64,000 nucleotides of DNA from Rhodoferax antarcticus ANT.BR. GTDB taxonomy: Bacteria; Pseudomonadota; Gammaproteobacteria; Burkholderiales; Burkholderiaceae_C. The position numbers and the translations under genes are program-made. The notes under the pieces are model-generated. The model made no database searches. It was not told where the DNA came from and worked only from the letters and a program-made list of their open reading frames with translations. The stretch is from NCBI RefSeq assembly GCF_001938565.1, contig NZ_MSYM01000019.1, positions 1 through 64,000 of the forward strand, written 5' to 3'. The stretch's first letter is position 1. Each line of letters starts with the position of its first letter. Positions 17,712 to 26,392 of the stretch are shown piece after piece.

Positions 17712-17810
17712 TCAACCTGCAATCGCGTAAGGAATCAGCGGAAGCAGCATGGCAGCGGCAGCGGTCGAATAAAGCACACGGTCCAGAAAGTTCATCTTGG
17801 CGTCATTCAT
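17712..17810 (-). CDS. Small hydrophobic protein (32 aa)
   Basis: A short frame starts at ATG 17810 with an excellent AAGGAG ribosome site seven bases upstream (17817-17823). It encodes 32 residues: a charged start MNDAKMNFLDRVLY, then a hydrophobic stretch AAAAMLLPLIPYAIAG that could span or dock to the membrane. The AT-rich DNA upstream (17825-17900) contains a plausible TTGAGA -35 with TACTAA 17 bp away, and the bidirectional terminator at 17667-17692 lies just downstream. All elements of an independent small gene are present. No function is known. Confidence 0.6.
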   Translation of the reverse strand: MNDAKMNFLDRVLYSTAAAAMLLPLIPYAIAG

Positions 17811-17939
17811 GGTATTACTCCTTGGTGGGTTTAGTTACTGAAGAGTATTTATTATTACGCTTTAGTACCCTTAAGAATTTCCATTCTCAAATTGACCACA
17901 CGCGTTATATGGAAACCGTGCCAAACAGCATGCCAGGGG

Positions 17940-20468
17940 TCACTGCGCCGCCTGGCGCAGCGTTTGCACCACCGGGCGGCGCAACACGTCGCGCAGACCC
18001 CACCAGCCCGCCGCCAGCGCCAACACGGCACCGGCCAGTGCGCCCAGCAGTGGCACCCACAGCGATACCGTCCAGGCAAAGCTAAACACATACTTGGCCA
18101 ACGCCCAGCCCACCGCGCTAGCCACGCTGGAGGCCAAGAAGCCTGCCAGCAAACCCACCCCAATCAGCTCAATGCGCTGCACTTGGCGCAGCAGCTTCTG
18201 GCCGGCACCGACCGCGCGCATGATGGCAAATTCACGCGCACGTTCTTCGCGCGTGGCGGTGACAGCGGCAAACAGAACCACCAGCCCGGCCGCCAGGGTG
18301 AAGGCAAACAAAAACTCCACCGCTGCGGTCACCTGGTCTAGCACCTGCTGAATTTGCGCAATGGTGGCTGCGGTGTTGATGCTGGTGATGTTGGGAAACT
18401 GGCGCACCAGGGCGTTGTCAAACCCTGGCTGTGCCGGCGCCTGAAACGCACTCAGGTAGGTGGCAGGCACGTTATCGAGCTGCGCCACCGGGTACATGGC
18501 AAAGAAGTTGGCCCGCATCGAGCCCCAGTCCACCTTGCGCAGCGAGGTGATTTTGGAGGTGATCTTGATGCCACCGATGTCAAAGGTCAGGGTGTCGCCC
18601 AGCGACAGCTCAAGCGTCTTGGCAATGCCTTCCTCAAGGCTGATGGCACCGGCCTCGTCGGGCAGCCAGCGCCCCGCCACCGTCTGGTTTTGCGGCGGCA
18701 AGGTGGCGCTATGCGACAGGTTGAACTCGCGGTCTACTAGGCGGCTCGCACGGACGTCGGTGTAGTCGTCGGGGCCGATCTCGCGCTCGTTGATGGCCAC
18801 CAGCCGACCGCGAATCATCGGAAAAAAGTCAAACTTGCCCACGCCGGCGTCGGTCAGTACCTTGGTAAAGGCCGGACCCTGTTGGGCGGTAATGTTGATC
18901 ACAAAGCGGTTGGGTGCATCCTGGGGGGATGCCTGGCGCCAGCTGTCGATCAGGTCAGTTCGCAGCAACACCAGCAACACCAGCGCCAGCAGGCCCACCG
19001 CCAAGCTGCTGACCTGCACCACCGCAAAGGCGGGTCGCGCCGAAATTTGCCGGGTGGCCAGCACCAGCGCTGTGGGCGCGGTGCTGTCATTGACGCTGAT
19101 ACGCAGCAGCTTTACCGCTACCCAGCTCAGAGTGGCAAACAGCAGCGTGGCAGCCGCAAAGCCGCCAACTGCAATCAGGCCCAACTTGATGTCGCTGCTA
19201 GCGGCCATTAACAGCGCGGCAAAACCCAGCACGCCCAGGCCCAGCACCGTGAGTGATGCAGGTTTGAGCCCGCCTACATCACGACGGATCACCCGCAGCG
19301 GCGGCACCTGCGCCAGTTGCAGCACTGGCGGCAGCCCGAAGGCGATCAACAGCGTCAGGCCCATGCCCATGCCAAACAGCACCGGCCAGATCGAAGGCGC
19401 TGGCAGGCTGGTGGTGACCAGCCCGGCCAGTAACGCGACAAAACCCAGATGCACCGCGTAGCCCAGCAGCACACCCAAAGCGCTTGCCAGCAGGCCCACC
19501 AACAAAAACTCAAAACTATACGCCGCTGCGATCTTGCGCTGGGGCAGCCCCAACACGCGCAGCATGGCACAGTCGTCCAGATGGCTGGCAGCAAAACCAC
19601 GCGACGCCAACGCCACAGCAACCGCGCTTAGCAATGCCGCCAGCAGCGCCACCAGGTTGAGGAATTTTTCTGCGCGCTCCAGCGTGGTGCTCAGCTCGGG
19701 TCGCCCGCCTTGCAGCGCATCCACCCGCAGCCCGCGCACGTTGCGCGCCAGCACCTGCGTCTGCGCCCAGTCCACAAAGGCCTCAACCTTGGGGTCGGGC
19801 CCGGCGACCAGAAGCCTGTAGGTCAAGCGGCTCGCGGGCTGCACCAAGCCGGTGGCGGCCAGATCCGCCTGGTTGATCATGATCCGGGGTGAAAAACTCA
19901 TGAAACCCGAGCCACGGTCTGGCTCAGTGATGATGATGCGCGCCACCCGCACGCTGCTGTCGCCCAGCAGCAGCGCGTCGCCCATCTGCAGCCCCAGGCT
20001 GTCCAGCACGCCAGGGTCAACCCAGGCTTCTCCAGCGGTGGGAATGTCGCGGGTTAGGGCATCTGGTTCGCCTGGACCAGCGCTGACGCGCATACTGCCG
20101 CGCAGCGGGTAACCTGCCTCGACCGCCTTCAGTGCGACCAGCTTGGTCTGCCCGCCCTGCCCACCGACCGTATCCGGCGCGCGGGCCATGGTCGGAAAAC
20201 TCATCGTCTGGCTGCGTTGCAGGCCCAGCTCTTGCACCTGCGCCAGAAACGCCGCTGGGATAGCGTTGTCGCTGACCACCGCAGCGTCGCCACCGAGCAA
20301 CTGGCGGGCATCGCGTTGCAGGCCGCCTTTAAGGCGGTCGGCAAAAAAACCCACCGCGGTGAGCGCGGCCACCGCCAGTGCCACCGCCACAATGAGCAAA
20401 CGCAACTCGCCTGCGCGCAAGTCACGCGCCAAAGATCGCCAGCCAAGGGTTAAAAATGAAATGGTCAT
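17940..20468 (-). CDS. FtsX-like ABC transporter permease (YbbP type)
   Basis: The 842-residue inner-membrane protein has an N-terminal membrane segment (LLIVAVALAVAALTAVGFFA), a large periplasmic domain (about 45-255), four helices with an FtsX domain (about 260-385), a second membrane pair and periplasmic domain, and a final FtsX domain (about 720-830, with ATREERAREFAIMRAVGAGQ). This is the YbbP-type layout, which works with a YbbA-like ATPase in export or lipid/lipoprotein handling. No ATPase or TesA-like gene is adjacent, so the partner must lie elsewhere. The substrate is unknown. Confidence 0.85.
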   Translation of the reverse strand: MTISFLTLGWRSLARDLRAGELRLLIVAVALAVAALTAVGFFADRLKGGLQRDARQLLGGDAAVVSDNAIPAAFLAQVQELGLQRSQTMSFPTMARAPDTVGGQGGQTKLVALKAVEAGYPLRGSMRVSAGPGEPDALTRDIPTAGEAWVDPGVLDSLGLQMGDALLLGDSSVRVARIIITEPDRGSGFMSFSPRIMINQADLAATGLVQPASRLTYRLLVAGPDPKVEAFVDWAQTQVLARNVRGLRVDALQGGRPELSTTLERAEKFLNLVALLAALLSAVAVALASRGFAASHLDDCAMLRVLGLPQRKIAAAYSFEFLLVGLLASALGVLLGYAVHLGFVALLAGLVTTSLPAPSIWPVLFGMGMGLTLLIAFGLPPVLQLAQVPPLRVIRRDVGGLKPASLTVLGLGVLGFAALLMAASSDIKLGLIAVGGFAAATLLFATLSWVAVKLLRISVNDSTAPTALVLATRQISARPAFAVVQVSSLAVGLLALVLLVLLRTDLIDSWRQASPQDAPNRFVINITAQQGPAFTKVLTDAGVGKFDFFPMIRGRLVAINEREIGPDDYTDVRASRLVDREFNLSHSATLPPQNQTVAGRWLPDEAGAISLEEGIAKTLELSLGDTLTFDIGGIKITSKITSLRKVDWGSMRANFFAMYPVAQLDNVPATYLSAFQAPAQPGFDNALVRQFPNITSINTAATIAQIQQVLDQVTAAVEFLFAFTLAAGLVVLFAAVTATREERAREFAIMRAVGAGQKLLRQVQRIELIGVGLLAGFLASSVASAVGWALAKYVFSFAWTVSLWVPLLGALAGAVLALAAGWWGLRDVLRRPVVQTLRQAAQ

Positions 20469-20551
20469 GCGCCAAAGATACCGCAGTCAGTACCGGCAGC
20501 ACCGCTGGCTGGCAGTTTCACCCCCTCAATCCCAGGTGGCAAGTGGTTAAG

Positions 20552-22462
20552 TCAGTGGTCTTGGTGACGTCGCTGCTGCTCTCTGGCACTTGAGGCTTGG
20601 GGCATAGGCGTCATGCTGAGCCGGTATTGATTTTTACCCGAAACCTTGGCCTGGTACATGGCCATATCGGCTTCATGCAACAGCTCGTCGGCTGAAGATG
20701 GGTTGGCCTGCGGGTAAAAGCTCACGCCCATGCTGACAGACACCCGCAGGATCTGGTCGGCGACCAGAATCGGCTGCGAGGCGGCCTCTAGCAGACGTCT
20801 GAGCGTGGACTCGGCATCTTGCGGGGACTGCAATTCGGCTAGCAGGGCCACAAACTCGTCACCCCCGTTGCGTGCCAGGGTATCGCCGTCGCGCAAGGCG
20901 CGGCGCAAACCGCTTGACACACTGATCAACACCTGGTCACCCGCCTCGTGACCGAACTGGTCATTGATGGCTTTGAAACCGTCCAGATCAATAAACACCA
21001 CACCCAGCAGTTGCTGATGGCGCAGCGCCTGAGACATGGCCTGACGCAAACGGTCTGCCAGCAACACACGGTTTGGCATGTCAGTCAGGGCGTCATACCG
21101 CGCGAGGCGCTCCAACTGGTCTTGGTACATCTTGTTTTCGGTGATGTTGTGAAACACTGCCACATACTGCTGTACCTGCCCGTGTGAGTCGGGTACAGCA
21201 CTGATGTTGAGCATCGCAACGAATACCTCGCCATTTTTGTGGCGATTCCAGATCTCGCCCTGCCAGTGCCCCTTGGCCAGCAGTTCGCGCCACATGGCTT
21301 CGTAAAAACCTTTGTCCTGCCGACCGGATTTCAAAATGCGCGGATTCTTGCCCAGCAGTTCCAGACGGCTGTAGCCGGTCATCAGGCAGAAGGCCTCATT
21401 CACATCGATGATGCTGCCATTGGTCTGGGTGATCAGAATGCCCTCGCGGATATTGGTGAAGACACATGCCGCGTTGATCTGCTGCAGCCGCGCCGACTCG
21501 GCACGCTGCGCCTGCAGCAGCGACTGGCGTCGGTAAAACGCCACCGCCAACGCACACAGCACCGTCAGCACCACAAGCATCACGCCCAGCACGTTTTTCG
21601 CCTCGGTCTGCCAGCGTTCTAGCACTGCATCGCGACGCAGGTGGGTCACCACCGCAAACGGGTACAGAGTCGACACCCGAAACGCCGTCATCGACGGTTG
21701 CCCCAAACCCGCGTCATCTTCAAACTGACCAAAATCGCGCTCACCGATGCGTTGCGCCAGAGCCTTGCCATAGGGCACCACGCCAACGCTTTGTTGCGGG
21801 TCGGTGTTCCACAAGCGCATGCCATCTAGGCGCAACACTTCGGCCGCGCCTATAGGCGAGGCCAGCTGTTGCGACATCTGGTTGACAAAATAGTCCGGAT
21901 TCAAAGCCACCAACAAGCGCCAGCCGCCTTTAACCATGGGCAAGGGCAGGGTCACCGGTATCAGCGTTAACACACCGTCGCTGCTGGCCCCCGTGTTCAG
22001 CGATTGGCCCTCGGAAAAATCGCGCCCCGTCCAAGGCGCACCGATACGCAGCACCTGCTGCTGATCAGGCGTCTGCGGCCAATAATCGGCCGTATCCACC
22101 TCGCGTCCCACATTGGCGCGGCTAGAACTCGCCACGATGCGGCCACGCTCATCCATCAGCGACAGCGAACGCAACTGCGGTGCGCCGCGCAAAATCCGCA
22201 AAAACTGGGCCTCTGCCTGAGGCAGGTTAGCGGCTTCGGGCTGCTCCAAAACCGCGTTGGCAGTCGCCTGCGCACTGGCGCTAAGGCTTTGAGTCAGGCT
22301 GCTCTCGAAGCTGCGTGACATTAGCGCCGACACCTGAAAACCGCCGGCCAATGCCTCGCTGCGCATCAGCCACAGGATGTAGCAGGTCAGTACGAGCACG
22401 CCAACCACAAACGCTGTCAACGCCGCAAAAAACAGCGTTTTCTGGCGCTTGCCCGGCTGCAT
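20552..22462 (-). CDS. Diguanylate cyclase with periplasmic sensor and PAS domains
   Basis: The 636-residue protein has an N-terminal membrane helix (LFFAALTAFVVGVLVLTCYI), a periplasmic Cache-like sensor (about 40-280), a second helix (VLGVMLVVLTVLCALAVAFY), a PAS domain (about 330-450) and a C-terminal GGDEF domain with intact NGGDEF near residue 540. The RDGD inhibitory-site motif precedes it by five residues, so product inhibition by c-di-GMP is expected. There is no EAL domain. Its start overlaps the stop of the upstream binding-protein gene (TGATG), implying that the soluble binding protein and this enzyme form one signalling unit. Confidence 0.9.
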   Translation of the reverse strand: MQPGKRQKTLFFAALTAFVVGVLVLTCYILWLMRSEALAGGFQVSALMSRSFESSLTQSLSASAQATANAVLEQPEAANLPQAEAQFLRILRGAPQLRSLSLMDERGRIVASSSRANVGREVDTADYWPQTPDQQQVLRIGAPWTGRDFSEGQSLNTGASSDGVLTLIPVTLPLPMVKGGWRLLVALNPDYFVNQMSQQLASPIGAAEVLRLDGMRLWNTDPQQSVGVVPYGKALAQRIGERDFGQFEDDAGLGQPSMTAFRVSTLYPFAVVTHLRRDAVLERWQTEAKNVLGVMLVVLTVLCALAVAFYRRQSLLQAQRAESARLQQINAACVFTNIREGILITQTNGSIIDVNEAFCLMTGYSRLELLGKNPRILKSGRQDKGFYEAMWRELLAKGHWQGEIWNRHKNGEVFVAMLNISAVPDSHGQVQQYVAVFHNITENKMYQDQLERLARYDALTDMPNRVLLADRLRQAMSQALRHQQLLGVVFIDLDGFKAINDQFGHEAGDQVLISVSSGLRRALRDGDTLARNGGDEFVALLAELQSPQDAESTLRRLLEAASQPILVADQILRVSVSMGVSFYPQANPSSADELLHEADMAMYQAKVSGKNQYRLSMTPMPQASSAREQQRRHQDH

Positions 22463-23319
22463 CAGCGCGCCACGATGGGTTCAAGCCGATAACGTTGGGC
22501 ACCAGCCAGCAACCGACCATCGCGTTTGACGTCGCTGACAAACTTGTCAAGCCTGGCCAGCCACGCATCATCGCCCGGTGCCACGGCATAGGCATAGGGC
22601 GTGGTGTGGTAGACGCCATCAGGTGCAACCAAGCGCGCCCAATCAGCATTGGCGAGAAAGCGCTGGCTGTAAGGGTAGTCAGTCATGAACACATCTGCTC
22701 GGCCCGACCGCACTTCCTGTTCGCGAGCAAAGGGGGTGTTCGAAACCATCAACTGAGCGTTTTTGAGCCTGGCCTTCATCACTGGCTCGTGCAACGTGCC
22801 TTGCGCCACGGCCACCACGGAGCCCGGCTGGTCAATGTCAGACCACTGGCGAATGCGGCGGTTGGTCCTGGAGGTGATGGCAAAAATATCGCTGACCAGA
22901 TGCGGCTGGGTAAAGCGCAAGCGCTTTTGTCGCTCCGGGGTGATGCCCACGGCAAACATGGCCACATCGCAGCGGTCTTGCGTCACGTCATCAATCAATT
23001 TGGCAAATGAACTGTCGACAAACTGCACAGCCACGCCAAGGTCTTTGCCCAGCGCCTGTGCCATCTCGATGTCAATGCCCGACAACTGCAATGTTTTGGG
23101 GTTGCGGTAGGTGATGCTGTAGTAATCAGGCCAGATGCAGACCCGAAGACTTTGCACCACCAAAACCCGCTGCAGCCGGTTGGCCGCAGCAATGCTGGAG
23201 GGCGGTGCAGAGGTTTGAGCCAGTGCAGGCAGACTCAAAAACAACCCAACGAGACCAAGCAGAAAAAGATCGATGCGCTTCACGGTGGTATGTATTTGAT
23301 TGTTGATGGGGTCCGACAT
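22462..23319 (-). CDS. Periplasmic amino-acid-type solute-binding protein (SBP family 3)
   Basis: The 285-residue protein has a signal peptide (IDLFLLGLVGLFLSLPALAQ) and a family-3 binding fold, with SGIDIEMAQALGKDLGV and RCDVAMFAVGITPERQKRL motifs. No ABC permease or ATPase is nearby. Instead its stop overlaps the start of a sensor diguanylate cyclase, suggesting that it senses a small ligand for c-di-GMP signalling. The ATG at 23319 is chosen over an upstream in-frame start because it directly precedes the signal peptide. The ligand is unknown. Confidence 0.85.
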   Translation of the reverse strand: MSDPINNQIHTTVKRIDLFLLGLVGLFLSLPALAQTSAPPSSIAAANRLQRVLVVQSLRVCIWPDYYSITYRNPKTLQLSGIDIEMAQALGKDLGVAVQFVDSSFAKLIDDVTQDRCDVAMFAVGITPERQKRLRFTQPHLVSDIFAITSRTNRRIRQWSDIDQPGSVVAVAQGTLHEPVMKARLKNAQLMVSNTPFAREQEVRSGRADVFMTDYPYSQRFLANADWARLVAPDGVYHTTPYAYAVAPGDDAWLARLDKFVSDVKRDGRLLAGAQRYRLEPIVAR

Positions 23320-23392
23320 TAAAATTGTATTTGCGATACGCCATGGCACCCCTTCCAAGCAAAAAATGGGCCTATGCCACAGGCCAGATGCA

Positions 23393-24484
23393 TCAGGTGT
23401 TCTGTGAAATCTTGATCGACGGGAACTTGCTAGAAAAGTCTTTGTTTTTAGCAGCTATAGCCAACGCCACCTTAAGCGCCACCGCCTTGTAAAGGCCCGA
23501 GACTTCGCTGTCGGGGTCTGCCACCACTGGCGGCTTGCCGCTATCGGACTGCAAGCGGATGTGCATATCCAGTGGCAGAGCACCCAGGTAGTCCATGTTG
23601 TACTCAGCCGCCATTTTTTTACCGCCATCGGCGCCAAAGATAGCTTCCACGTGGCCACAGTTGCTGCACACATGGGCCGCCATGTTTTCCACAATCCCAA
23701 GAATCGGCACACCGACTTTTTCAAACATCTTGATGCCTTTGCGTGCATCCAGCAAGGCAATGTCTTGTGGCGTAGTCACAATCACTGCGCCGGTCAGGGG
23801 CACCTTTTGCGACAGGGTGAGCTGAATGTCGCCGGTGCCGGGGGGCATGTCCACAATCAGATAGTCCAGGTCGTTCCAATTGGTCTGACGCAGCAACTGC
23901 TCCAGCGCCTGGGTGGCCATGGGGCCGCGCCAGATCATGGCTTCGTCCTGCGGCACCAGCAGGCCGATCGACATGACCTGCACGCCGTAGTTTTCCAGCG
24001 GATCCATGGTCTGGCCGTCGGTGCTCTCGGGCTTGCCGTGGATGCCCATCATCATCGGAATGCTGGGGCCATAGATGTCCGCGTCGAGCAGGCCCACTCG
24101 TGCGCCTTCGGCAGCCAGCGCCAGCGCCAGGTTCACCGCGGTAGTGCTTTTACCCACACCACCTTTACCGGAGGCGACCGCAACAATGTTTTTAACGCCG
24201 GGTAACAGTTGCACACCGCGCTGCACCGCATGCGCGGTGATCAGACTGGTGACGTTGACTGACACATTGGCCGCCGGTGCCACGCTTTTGACAGCGGCAA
24301 TCAGCTCTTTGCGAAAACCGGCAATCTGGCTTTTGGCGGGGTAGCCCAGCACCACCTCAAAAGCGACATCAGCGTCGCTGACCGTTAGGTTCTTCACGGC
24401 TTTGGTCGACACAAAGTCGCGCCCGGTGTTGGGGTCGATCACGCTTTTCAGCGCTTCCAGAATAGTTTGTTCAGTCACGGGCAT
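23393..24484 (-). CDS. mrp: Iron-sulfur cluster carrier protein Mrp/ApbC
   Basis: The 363-residue protein has an N-terminal MIP18/DUF59 domain (residues about 5-85), then a P-loop ATPase domain with GKGGVGKST (106-114) and the CSNCGH motif that holds a bridging Fe-S cluster at the dimer interface. It delivers Fe-S clusters to apoproteins. The length and motifs are normal. It is divergent from the patatin-like gene across a short gap and appears to be a single-gene unit. Confidence 0.95.
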   Translation of the reverse strand: MPVTEQTILEALKSVIDPNTGRDFVSTKAVKNLTVSDADVAFEVVLGYPAKSQIAGFRKELIAAVKSVAPAANVSVNVTSLITAHAVQRGVQLLPGVKNIVAVASGKGGVGKSTTAVNLALALAAEGARVGLLDADIYGPSIPMMMGIHGKPESTDGQTMDPLENYGVQVMSIGLLVPQDEAMIWRGPMATQALEQLLRQTNWNDLDYLIVDMPPGTGDIQLTLSQKVPLTGAVIVTTPQDIALLDARKGIKMFEKVGVPILGIVENMAAHVCSNCGHVEAIFGADGGKKMAAEYNMDYLGALPLDMHIRLQSDSGKPPVVADPDSEVSGLYKAVALKVALAIAAKNKDFSSKFPSIKISQNT

Positions 24485-24624
24485 GGGTTTCTCCGAAAAC
24501 GTTGAGTCTAGCCAACACGCAATTCCCTTTTTGCGCAGATTGCAAATCGGGGTTTACCCGCAACACCTCACATGCTGCCCACTCTTTGCCGCAAGCACCC
24601 CAGGCAGCTGCTGATAATCGGGCC

Positions 24625-25941
24625 ATGCCTCTTTACCCAGCTACCCCTAGCGCCGCGCCGCCAGCGGCTGAAACTACAGCCGCCCTGATGCTCTCGGGCG
24701 GCGGCGCCCGCGCCGCTTACCAGGTGGGGGTGCTTGAGGCCATCTCCGAGTTGCGCCGGGCCTGCGGGGCGCAGAACCAGCCCAACCCGTTTCCGATCAT
24801 CAGCGGCACCTCGGCCGGGGCCATCAATGCGGCCTCGCTGGCCTGCGGTGCCGACCAGTTTGATGAGGCGGTGCGGCGTATTGCCCATGTGTGGCGCAAC
24901 TTTCGCGCCGACCAGGTGTACCGAGCTGACTCGGTGAGCATGTTGCGCTCAGGCGCCAAGTGGATGACGCTGCTCTCCATGGGCTGGATGATTGCCAAAT
25001 GGCGACGTGTCAAGCCGAAGTCGCTGCTGGACAACAGTCCGCTGGCGGAACTGCTCACCAAGATGGTGCCGCTGGACCGCATCCCCATGCTGATTCGTGA
25101 TGGGCACCTGCAGGCGCTGGCAGTCACCGCGTCAAGCTACACCTCGGGCGAACACTTTACCTTTTACGAGGGAGACAAGCGCCTGCTGCCCTGGACGCGC
25201 TCGCAGCGGCGCGGCCTGCGCGACAAGATCACCCATGAGCACTTGCTGGCATCGAGCGCGATTCCTTTCGTCTTCCCGGCCATGCCGCTGCATGTGAACG
25301 GCGAGACGGCTTTCTACGGCGACGGCTCCATGCGCCAGTCGGCACCGATTGCGCCAGCGATCCATCTGGGTGCGCAACGTATCTTGGTGATAGGCGCCGG
25401 GCGCGTGCACGCGTCCAAAAAACCGGGCAGCGTGGGTGACTCGGGCGATTACCCCAGCTTGGCGCAGATTGCCGGCCATGCGCTGGCGAATATTTTCCTG
25501 GATGCGCTGGCGGTGGACATTGAGCGCATTCGGCGCATCAACCAGACTCTGAACCTGGTGCCGCCCGACATGCGCGCCGCCAGCAACCTGCGCCCGGTGG
25601 ACCTGTTGCTGATATCGCCTTCGGAACGGCTCGATGTGATCGCTGCCAGACACGTGCACGAGTTGCCCGCGCCGGTGCGCCGCGTGCTGGGCAGTCTGGG
25701 CGTGTCGTCCCATGTTTCCGATGAGCACGGTGCGCCGTTGGCCAGCTATCTGCTGTTTGAGCCGGGTTACACCGGTGAGTTGATGGCGCTGGGCCACAAG
25801 GACGCGATGCGCCAGCGCGCCGAGATCTGCGCGTTTTTTGACTGGACCGACCCGCAAGCCGCGCCCAAGGCTGATCCGGGTGCCACAGTGCCAGCGCCTG
25901 CCTACCAGGAACGCCGCCGCGACCCTTTGCGCCTGCGCTGA
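24625..25941 (+). CDS. Patatin-like phospholipase
   Basis: The 438-residue protein has the patatin hallmarks: the oxyanion-hole motif SGGGARA (24-30), the nucleophile elbow GTSAG (61-65) and the catalytic Asp in DGSMRQSAPI. Such enzymes hydrolyse acyl chains from phospholipids or neutral lipids. The ATG at 24625 is preferred; a frame open to 24502 overlaps the mrp start region and lacks family similarity. The C-terminal tail (PAYQERRRDPLRLR) is charged. Copy B of the large repeat follows. Confidence 0.88.
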   Translation: MPLYPATPSAAPPAAETTAALMLSGGGARAAYQVGVLEAISELRRACGAQNQPNPFPIISGTSAGAINAASLACGADQFDEAVRRIAHVWRNFRADQVYRADSVSMLRSGAKWMTLLSMGWMIAKWRRVKPKSLLDNSPLAELLTKMVPLDRIPMLIRDGHLQALAVTASSYTSGEHFTFYEGDKRLLPWTRSQRRGLRDKITHEHLLASSAIPFVFPAMPLHVNGETAFYGDGSMRQSAPIAPAIHLGAQRILVIGAGRVHASKKPGSVGDSGDYPSLAQIAGHALANIFLDALAVDIERIRRINQTLNLVPPDMRAASNLRPVDLLLISPSERLDVIAARHVHELPAPVRRVLGSLGVSSHVSDEHGAPLASYLLFEPGYTGELMALGHKDAMRQRAEICAFFDWTDPQAAPKADPGATVPAPAYQERRRDPLRLR

Positions 25942-25958
25942 TCGTCCCGGCTTGGCCC

Positions 25959-26336
25959 GGCGCAGCGTTTGATGTCAAACCCGGCACGGCGACTGGGTGA
26001 TGCGCATGCGGTTTCGAGATGAAAACACACGCGAAACGCACGGATCAGCACGCCCGCGAATGAAGGCGCGCGCCTTTCACCCCGAAGCCCGGTCGCATCA
26101 CCCAATCACCGCGCCTAGCGCTCTCAGGGGCAGAATTTCTGCTGTTAACGACTCACATCCATTCTTGCCATATCCGATGCAGGCAACTTTTGACAGTCCT
26201 CCGCCGGCGTACCAAAACGCTCGCAAAATCAGTCGGGTGATGCGCTTTGCGAATGAAAGGCGGAGACCGCGCAGCGGGCTGGGGACACGTAGCAAAGCGT
26301 ATCGCCCGGCTGATGGCGCCAACAGCATCAAATCGC
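25959..26336 (+). repeat. Structured intergenic repeat of about 380 bp, copy B
   Basis: Homologous along its length to copy A (10079-10460) and in the same orientation. The terminal 22-bp stem (26229-26250 with 26292-26313) is kept through three G-U pairs, and the inner hairpin is CCGC-GCA-GCGG (26267-26277) where copy A has GGCC-GCA-GGCC. A further inverted motif, TGGGTGATGCG near 25995 against CGCATCACCCA near 26093, is present only here. It fills most of the 451-bp gap between the patatin gene and metG. Confidence 0.8.
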
Positions 26337-26392
26337 CTCGGGCCCAGCTTGCCCGACTAAAATGGTGGGCTGATCCAGAAAGACCCCGCCCC

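Noticed and set aside
23430..23465. Short-repeat copy inside mrp (TAGCAGCTAT)
   Set aside because: Only the AGCAGCTAT core matches; chance is likely.
25997..26392. N-terminal extension of metG by 132 codons
   Set aside because: This stretch is repeat copy B; copy A shows a one-base shift in the same peptide, and the conserved MetG start is at 26393.
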